From positions 1 through 17,979 of the forward strand of contig CALLFD010000278.1 of assembly GCA_937997605.1 (NCBI GenBank): DNA of 17,979 nucleotides, in the 5' to 3' direction. Under the pieces are notes generated by a model that worked only from the letters and a program-made list of their open reading frames with translations, was not told the DNA's origin and ran no database searches. The DNA comes from an uncultured Collinsella sp. (GTDB lineage: Bacteria; Actinomycetota; Coriobacteriia; Coriobacteriales; Coriobacteriaceae). Both the position numbers and the translations under genes were made by a program. Shown here piece by piece: positions 14,335 through 17,979 of this stretch (position 1 is its first letter; the number at the start of each line of letters is the position of its first letter).

Positions 14335-15336
14335 CTATCGGGAGTCGGCGTAGGGTTTTGTTGTCGGAATGCCGTAACCGCGCATCATGGCACCGAACGA
14401 TTCCACGTCGTAGGTGTCCGAGAGTTTGAAATGAATGGCGTTATGGCCCATGGCGCGAAGGTTCGCGTCGCGCATAAGGGCCGCTCGATAGGTTTTTGCC
14501 GCCGCTTGCTCTGGATCATTTTGAGTTTCGTCTTCAAACTTACCTAGCCCATGCAGCTCTGCCAGCGTCCATGATCCGTCTGGCATCTGCCAGCCATAAT
14601 CTGCTAGATAATAACCAGCGTTTCCCGGTCGCGTTATCTCAACTTGAAGCTCAGGCGCGGCAACCCCAGCGAGAATCATCGCTGCTCTCGCCTCGGACTC
14701 GCCGCCATTGTCTGACCTGCCATCCATATACTCAAAAACGTCAAAAGCACGCGCGATGCCATGCAGCCCTCGGCAATTTGCCTGCGCATATGCTCGCAGC
14801 TCTTCGCGTTCGACATCGTACTCACGGGCCAAACCATCGACATAGCCCAGCGCATAGCGAAAGGCGCTCGTTCGGGCGATATCAACAACCGTTCGATACG
14901 GATCCGTCAGCGTAAACAGACCGAGCCGCCACACTTCGCCCGCCCGCCAGCGCTTGTATTCAACGAACTCATACGTATCACGCCTTGTAGACCGCGGCAG
15001 CAGCACTTGCACTTTATCCAGTAGCGTATACGCAGAGCCGATGCCGTAGAGCAGCGCTGCCGTCGATCCGCAAAACACAGCATCCGGTTCAACGACCGCA
15101 ATAGCGGATGCCAGCTGAAAGATGCGATCTTCAACCCCAAGATTATTCCAATAGACCGGATCCGCATACACATGGTTGTAAAGACGAAGCATGAGCTCTT
15201 CCTGCATAAGCTCGCGCGCACGGCGTTCATCCCAAGGATCAATTGTTATAAGCAGCTGTCCATCTTGATGAATTCCAAGGGCCGAGAATAGCATCCTTGC
15301 ATATGACTGCGGAATATGTTTGCCTTTATCGAGCAT
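14335..15336 (-). CDS. AbiEi-like / DUF559-like protein of unknown function
   Basis: This protein of about 333 residues resembles actinobacterial proteins that join an AbiEi-like N-terminal region to a Vsr/DUF559 nuclease-like C-terminus. The middle segment FCGSTAALLYGIGS (88-101), a basic strand (LLPRSTRRD) and LTDPYRTVVDIAR (143-155) fit the first part. The second part has GESEARAAMILAG (212-224), LADYGW (D246) and LAELHGLGKFED (E260), which matches the E...D...ExK/H order of PD-(D/E)xK nucleases, with E-L-H at the last site. The match is recalled by pattern, not searched. Start is uncertain: ATG at 15336 has GGGG 6 nt upstream; ATG 15348 and GTG 15357 are in frame. It stands alone between two related palindromes, in DNA with slightly lower GC than the hyf operon. 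Confidence 0.65.
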   Translation of the reverse strand: MLDKGKHIPQSYARMLFSALGIHQDGQLLITIDPWDERRARELMQEELMLRLYNHVYADPVYWNNLGVEDRIFQLASAIAVVEPDAVFCGSTAALLYGIGSAYTLLDKVQVLLPRSTRRDTYEFVEYKRWRAGEVWRLGLFTLTDPYRTVVDIARTSAFRYALGYVDGLAREYDVEREELRAYAQANCRGLHGIARAFDVFEYMDGRSDNGGESEARAAMILAGVAAPELQVEITRPGNAGYYLADYGWQMPDGSWTLAELHGLGKFEDETQNDPEQAAAKTYRAALMRDANLRAMGHNAIHFKLSDTYDVESFGAMMRGYGIPTTKPYADSR

Positions 15337-15521
15337 GGCCAACCCCATAACCGTCACGGCGGAGAGAATACCATTACGCTATCGCATGCTTCCGTCCGTA
15401 GGCCTTGCCAAAAGCTGACCAAAAGCTTGACGTCGCAGGTCAGAGGTTCAAAAAATATTTACACTCTCGGTAGACGGTCGCTACGACCCTCCCAACGGCA
15501 TCAAAACCAAACCTTACAAAT

Positions 15522-15588
15522 AGTTGCGGTGAAATACGGACTACATGGGCCATAAAAGCCGAAAAACAGTCCGTATTTCACCGCAACT
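15522..15588. repeat. Long palindromic element, copy 2 (21-bp arms)
   Basis: Arms AGTTGCGGTGAAATACGGAC+T (15522-15542) and their exact complement (15568-15588) enclose a 25-nt loop. The 17-nt core GCGGTGAAATACGGACT is the same as in copy 1 at 14238-14308; the base pair before TGCGG is changed on both arms together (CTGCGG to TTGCGG), so the palindrome is kept. The right arm continues as TTA and the loop shares CATG and a GCC...GGC/GCC pattern with copy 1. It lies upstream of the AbiEi/DUF559-like gene and 36 nt past the tRNA terminator. Confidence 0.9.
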
Positions 15589-15623
15589 TAGGAGGGGATG
15601 TGGGGTCCCGGCATGTATATGAA

Positions 15624-15657
15624 AACGGCTCTGGCACCAAATAGAGCCAAAGCCGTT
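15624..15657 (-). terminator. Rho-independent terminator after tRNA-Gly
   Basis: AACGGCT / AGCCGTT (7 bp) plus TGGC / GCCA, with one mismatch between the blocks and a ~10-nt loop, followed on the minus strand by TTTTCATATA. It lies 12 nt after the CCA end of the tRNA-Gly gene and should end the two-tRNA transcript. Between it and the 15357 candidate start I see only palindrome copy 2 and a short direct repeat. Confidence 0.75.
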
Positions 15658-15669
15658 AAAACTATCCTA

Positions 15670-15743
15670 TGGAGCGGGCGACGGGAATCGAACCCGCGTC
15701 ATCAGCTTGGAAGGCTGGGGTTCTACCATTGAACTACGCCCGC
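15670..15743 (-). tRNA. tRNA-Gly (anticodon TCC)
   Basis: The minus strand gives a complete cloverleaf of 74 nt: acceptor GCGGGCG / CGCCCGC, anticodon loop CTTCCAA between complementary stems, T-arm GCGGGTTCGATTCCCGT, discriminator T and an encoded CCA end. Anticodon TCC reads GGA (and GGG) glycine codons. It follows tRNA-Pro by 6 nt in the same transcript. Confidence 0.97.
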
Positions 15744-15749
15744 AAGATA

Positions 15750-15826
15750 TGGTCGGGACGACAGGATTTGAACCTGCGACATCCTGCTCCCAAAGCAGGC
15801 GCGCTACCAAACTGCGCCACGTCCCG
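15750..15826 (-). tRNA. tRNA-Pro (anticodon TGG)
   Basis: The minus strand gives a complete 77-nt cloverleaf: acceptor CGGGACG / CGTCCCG, anticodon stem CCTGC / GCAGG with loop TTTGGGA, T-arm GCAGGTTCAAATCCTGT, discriminator A and an encoded CCA. Anticodon TGG reads proline codons CCA and CCG. It is the first gene of a two-tRNA operon driven by the promoter at 15878-15906. Confidence 0.97.
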
Positions 15827-15877
15827 AAGGTGTTGAGCAGCTAAGGTCTAAACCTTGCGTGTCCCAAAGCGAAGGAA

Positions 15878-15906
15878 ATTATAGGGGAGACTCCCCGCCT
15901 GTGCAA
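15878..15906 (-). promoter_or_regulatory. Sigma-70-type promoter of the tRNA-Pro/tRNA-Gly operon
   Basis: On the minus strand, TTGCAC (15906-15901), a 17-nt spacer and TATAAT (15883-15878) make a near-consensus housekeeping promoter. The start of transcription should be near 15871, about 45 nt before tRNA-Pro. The spacer contains GGGGA-GTC-TCCCC, a small dyad. The promoter begins only 12 nt after the brnQ stop, so brnQ may read into the tRNAs unless transcription ends in this short gap. Confidence 0.85.
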
Positions 15907-15917
15907 GCATTGATGCC

Positions 15918-17276
15918 TTAGCTCCTCGAATGTGCGACAAAACGACTATGGAGCAGACCGATCACAAAGGCAACCACGGCAACCGGCGCCCACGCGGCAC
16001 CGATGTCTGCCAGGGGTAGCGCATCAAACGGCAGCCACGCGCCCGCAACGAACGCATCGCGGACCGAGGTGATCACGCTCTGCACGGCGACCACGCCGCC
16101 GACCCAGATCCACACCTGCGGATGAGCGTCGCAAAAGCCGTGTACCAAACCCATGAGAACCAGCACGATAGCAACGGGATACAAGGCGTTGAGCATGGGC
16201 ACCGAGAACATAAGGATCACGTCGAGGCCCACGTTGGAGAGCACGCACGAAAACGCTGCGAACACAAAGGCGAGAACCGCAAAGGGACGGCGCATGGCCT
16301 CCTCGGAGGCCTCCACTCCCCCTTCAACCACGTACGTCTCGCAGAAGTAACGCGAGCAGCAGCTAATAAGACCGATGCACACGTTCATGCAGGCAAGGAA
16401 AAAGATCGCAAAGACCACGACCGTGCCGGCAAGCCCAAAATGCATGGAGGCCGAACGGGCGAGGATGGCGGCGCCGTTGGTAGCGTCGGGCATCACGGTG
16501 CCGAGCTGCATACCGGCAAGGCCCAAGCCGCAGTAGATGATGGCCATGAGCACGCCGGCGATCACACCGGAACGCGAAATCTCAAAGGCCACGCACTTGT
16601 CATCGGTAACACCCAACTCGTGGATGGTCTCGGCGATGATGATGCCGAAGGCGAGCGACGCGAGCAGGTCCATGGTCTGATAGCCAGTCAGAAAGCCCTG
16701 CACGGCGGCGCCTGCATCGTAGGGAGCCTGAGGCACGGCAGCCGGTCCCAGCGGCGAGATCACGGCAGCACCCACGACCAGCACAATGAGCGCAATGAGC
16801 GCGGGGCCCGTAATGCGACCGAGTACGCGTGTGATGACACCCGGGCGCAGCGTGAGCGCAAACGCGACGACGAAGAACCCAATCGCAAACACCAGACGTG
16901 CCATGCCGAGCGAAACACCCTCGGGTAGCAGCGGCACCAGCATTTCAAACGCCGTAGAGCTTGTGCGCGGAATGGCCAGGCACGGACCGATGGCCAGGTA
17001 GACCGCTGCAACAAAGAATTCGCCAAACTTAGGGTGCACACGGCCGGCAAGCTCGCGCGCCGTTCCGGCGAGCGCCACGGCGATAAAGCCCATAACAGGC
17101 AGACCGATAGCGGCAATCAAAAAGCCAATCATGGCAAGCGGCGTGGCCGTGCCAGCCTGAAGTGCCAGCAACGGCGGAATGATGAGGTTACCGGCGCCAA
17201 AGAGCATCGAGAACAGCGCAATGCCGACGGTAACGACATAGTCGGAGCGCAAACCGCGCGGAGCGGATGAGGCCAT
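15918..17276 (-). CDS. brnQ: Branched-chain amino acid carrier, BrnQ (LIVCS) family
   Basis: This 452-residue membrane protein looks like a sodium- or proton-coupled importer of leucine, isoleucine and valine. The N-terminal signature is IALFSMLFGAGNLIIPPLLALQAG, in the place of the BrnQ motif (F-x-F-G-A-G-N-L-I-F-P-P), followed by about twelve hydrophobic segments to the end (IGLLHSRFVAHSRS). Length fits the family (about 430-460). I chose the ATG at 17276, which has AAAGGTG at about 5 nt and starts just before the conserved region; the upstream in-frame reading passes through the terminator at 17305. It is separated from the cysteine desulfurase-family gene by that terminator, so it is probably transcribed on its own. 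Exact substrate cannot be told from sequence. Confidence 0.92.
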   Translation of the reverse strand: MASSAPRGLRSDYVVTVGIALFSMLFGAGNLIIPPLLALQAGTATPLAMIGFLIAAIGLPVMGFIAVALAGTARELAGRVHPKFGEFFVAAVYLAIGPCLAIPRTSSTAFEMLVPLLPEGVSLGMARLVFAIGFFVVAFALTLRPGVITRVLGRITGPALIALIVLVVGAAVISPLGPAAVPQAPYDAGAAVQGFLTGYQTMDLLASLAFGIIIAETIHELGVTDDKCVAFEISRSGVIAGVLMAIIYCGLGLAGMQLGTVMPDATNGAAILARSASMHFGLAGTVVVFAIFFLACMNVCIGLISCCSRYFCETYVVEGGVEASEEAMRRPFAVLAFVFAAFSCVLSNVGLDVILMFSVPMLNALYPVAIVLVLMGLVHGFCDAHPQVWIWVGGVVAVQSVITSVRDAFVAGAWLPFDALPLADIGAAWAPVAVVAFVIGLLHSRFVAHSRS

Positions 17277-17304
17277 AGGCACACCTTTCGGGTCGAAACA
17301 AAAA

Positions 17305-17329
17305 CGGGACGGGCAAAACACCCGTCCCG
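17305..17329 (-). terminator. Rho-independent terminator after the cysteine desulfurase-family gene
   Basis: A perfect 9-bp GC-rich stem (CGGGACGGG / CCCGTCCCG) with a 7-nt loop is followed on the minus strand by TTTTTGTTT. It starts 24 nt after the stop codon of the upstream gene and ends about 29 nt before the brnQ start, so it separates the two genes. This is the clearest intrinsic terminator in the window. Confidence 0.88.
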
Positions 17330-17352
17330 CAAGTATATACGCTCTAGCAGCT

Positions 17353-17979
17353 TTAGCAGGCTAAATCGCACAGAGCATCGATAGCCGTGTCGACTTCTTC
17401 GGTCGTGTTGAAATACCCAAACGAGAAGCGAACGACACCCTGGCGTTCGGTCCCGAGCGCGCGGTGCATGAGCGGAGCGCAATGGGCACCGGGGCGCGTG
17501 GCAATCCCCCACCCTTGCATGAGCGCGTCCGAGATCTCGGCCGAATCGATATCGCCCACGTTGAGTGAGACGATCGCCGAGCGCACGGGCTGATCAAACG
17601 CACCGTAGAGCGCAATGCCGGGGATTTCGCGAACACCGGCGAGGAAGCGCTCTGCAAGCGCACGCTCATGCGCCGCAATCGCCTCAACCCCGCCTTGCGC
17701 CTCGATAAAGTCGAGACCGGCAGAAAGTCCCGCGATGCCGTGACCGTTGAGCGTGCCTGCCTCAAGGCGCGTGGGCCACTCAAGCGGCTGCAGAGCATCG
17801 AAGCTGTGCACGCCCGTGCCGCCCATGGCCCACGGAGCCACGTCAACGCCCTCCGCCACGGCCAGGCCGCCGGTCCCCTGCGGACCCATGAGCCCCTTGT
17901 GGCCGGTAAAGCACACGACGTCGAGCCCCATGGCCTGCATATCGATATGCGCCGTGCCGGCAGACTGCGAGGCATCGAC
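17353..17979 (-). CDS. Cysteine desulfurase-family PLP enzyme, C-terminal part (cut by window edge)
   Basis: This is a class V aminotransferase-fold enzyme related to cysteine desulfurases and selenocysteine lyases; 208 C-terminal residues are visible. The segment VDASQSAGTAHID holds the Asp that contacts the PLP ring nitrogen. VCFTGHKGLMGPQGTGG contains the PLP-binding Lys (visible residue 28), and TRPGAHCAPLMHRALGT carries the Cys expected to accept sulfur. The exact wording of these motifs, and VRFSFGYFNTTEEVD near the end, recall the clade typified by Enterococcus faecalis EF2568 (TIGR01977), whose function is unsettled and which I remember as often near selenium genes. The protein ends in a Cys (DLAC). 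A terminator follows at 17305-17329. N-terminus and start are off the right edge. Confidence 0.88.
   Translation of the reverse strand, partial: VDASQSAGTAHIDMQAMGLDVVCFTGHKGLMGPQGTGGLAVAEGVDVAPWAMGGTGVHSFDALQPLEWPTRLEAGTLNGHGIAGLSAGLDFIEAQGGVEAIAAHERALAERFLAGVREIPGIALYGAFDQPVRSAIVSLNVGDIDSAEISDALMQGWGIATRPGAHCAPLMHRALGTERQGVVRFSFGYFNTTEEVDTAIDALCDLAC

Noticed and set aside
15428..15452. GTCGCAGGTCAGAGGTTCAAA resembling a tRNA T-arm, so a possible attachment site
   Set aside because: Only about nine bases (GTCGCAGGT) match the nearby tRNA-Pro gene and there is no integrase; too short to call.
14238..15588. The two palindromes as terminal inverted repeats of a transposon
   Set aside because: Each end is itself a full palindrome, no transposase motif is seen in the enclosed protein and no target-site duplication is evident. 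A repeat-plus-gene unit is kept as a finding instead.
1..17979. CRISPR array or riboswitch
   Set aside because: No regularly spaced repeats were seen, and no known riboswitch core was recognised in the few intergenic regions.

Overview
The window most likely comes from a high-GC anaerobic fermenter of the Coriobacteriia, with Collinsella the best guess. That assignment is an inference from base composition, codon use, strong AGGAGG-type ribosome binding sites and gene content (Collinsella is known to make H2 and formate); no marker gene in the window proves it.

Positions 1-12972, all on the minus strand, are one continuous formate hydrogenlyase locus. In transcription order it reads hydN - fdhF - hyfA - hyfB - hyfC - hyfD - hyfE - hyfF - hyfG - hyfH - hyfI, with hyfI cut by the left edge. 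FdhF is a selenocysteine formate dehydrogenase H: an in-frame UGA at codon 140 is followed by a good bacterial SECIS hairpin, so two apparent ORFs are one gene. HydN and HyfA are polyferredoxin subunits. HyfG and HyfI are the [NiFe] large and small subunits, HyfH the ferredoxin link, HyfC and HyfE the NuoH- and NuoK-like membrane parts, and HyfB, HyfD and HyfF three antiporter-like subunits. Together they should oxidise formate to CO2, reduce protons to H2, and possibly move ions across the membrane (FHL-2 / Hyf type, group 4 hydrogenase). Genes from hyfA to hyfI overlap or lie 1-17 nt apart; a strong hairpin separates fdhF from hyfA.

Positions 12973-13400 are a 428-nt divergent intergenic region with a 17-bp perfect hairpin, a third copy of its arm that could make an alternative hairpin, a longer imperfect dyad, and a short palindrome just before the next gene.

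Positions 13401-15669 look like accessory DNA: a plus-strand toxin-antitoxin pair (RelB/DinJ-like antitoxin and a PIN-domain protein with two apparently substituted active-site acids), then a lone minus-strand gene for an AbiEi/DUF559-like protein, flanked on both sides by related long palindromes whose arms share TGCGGTGAAATACGGACT or a one-base variant of its first bases.

Positions 15670-17979, minus strand, hold a tRNA-Pro(TGG) - tRNA-Gly(TCC) operon with a near-consensus promoter and a terminator, a BrnQ-type branched-chain amino acid carrier, a terminator, and the C-terminal part of a cysteine desulfurase-family PLP enzyme running off the right edge.
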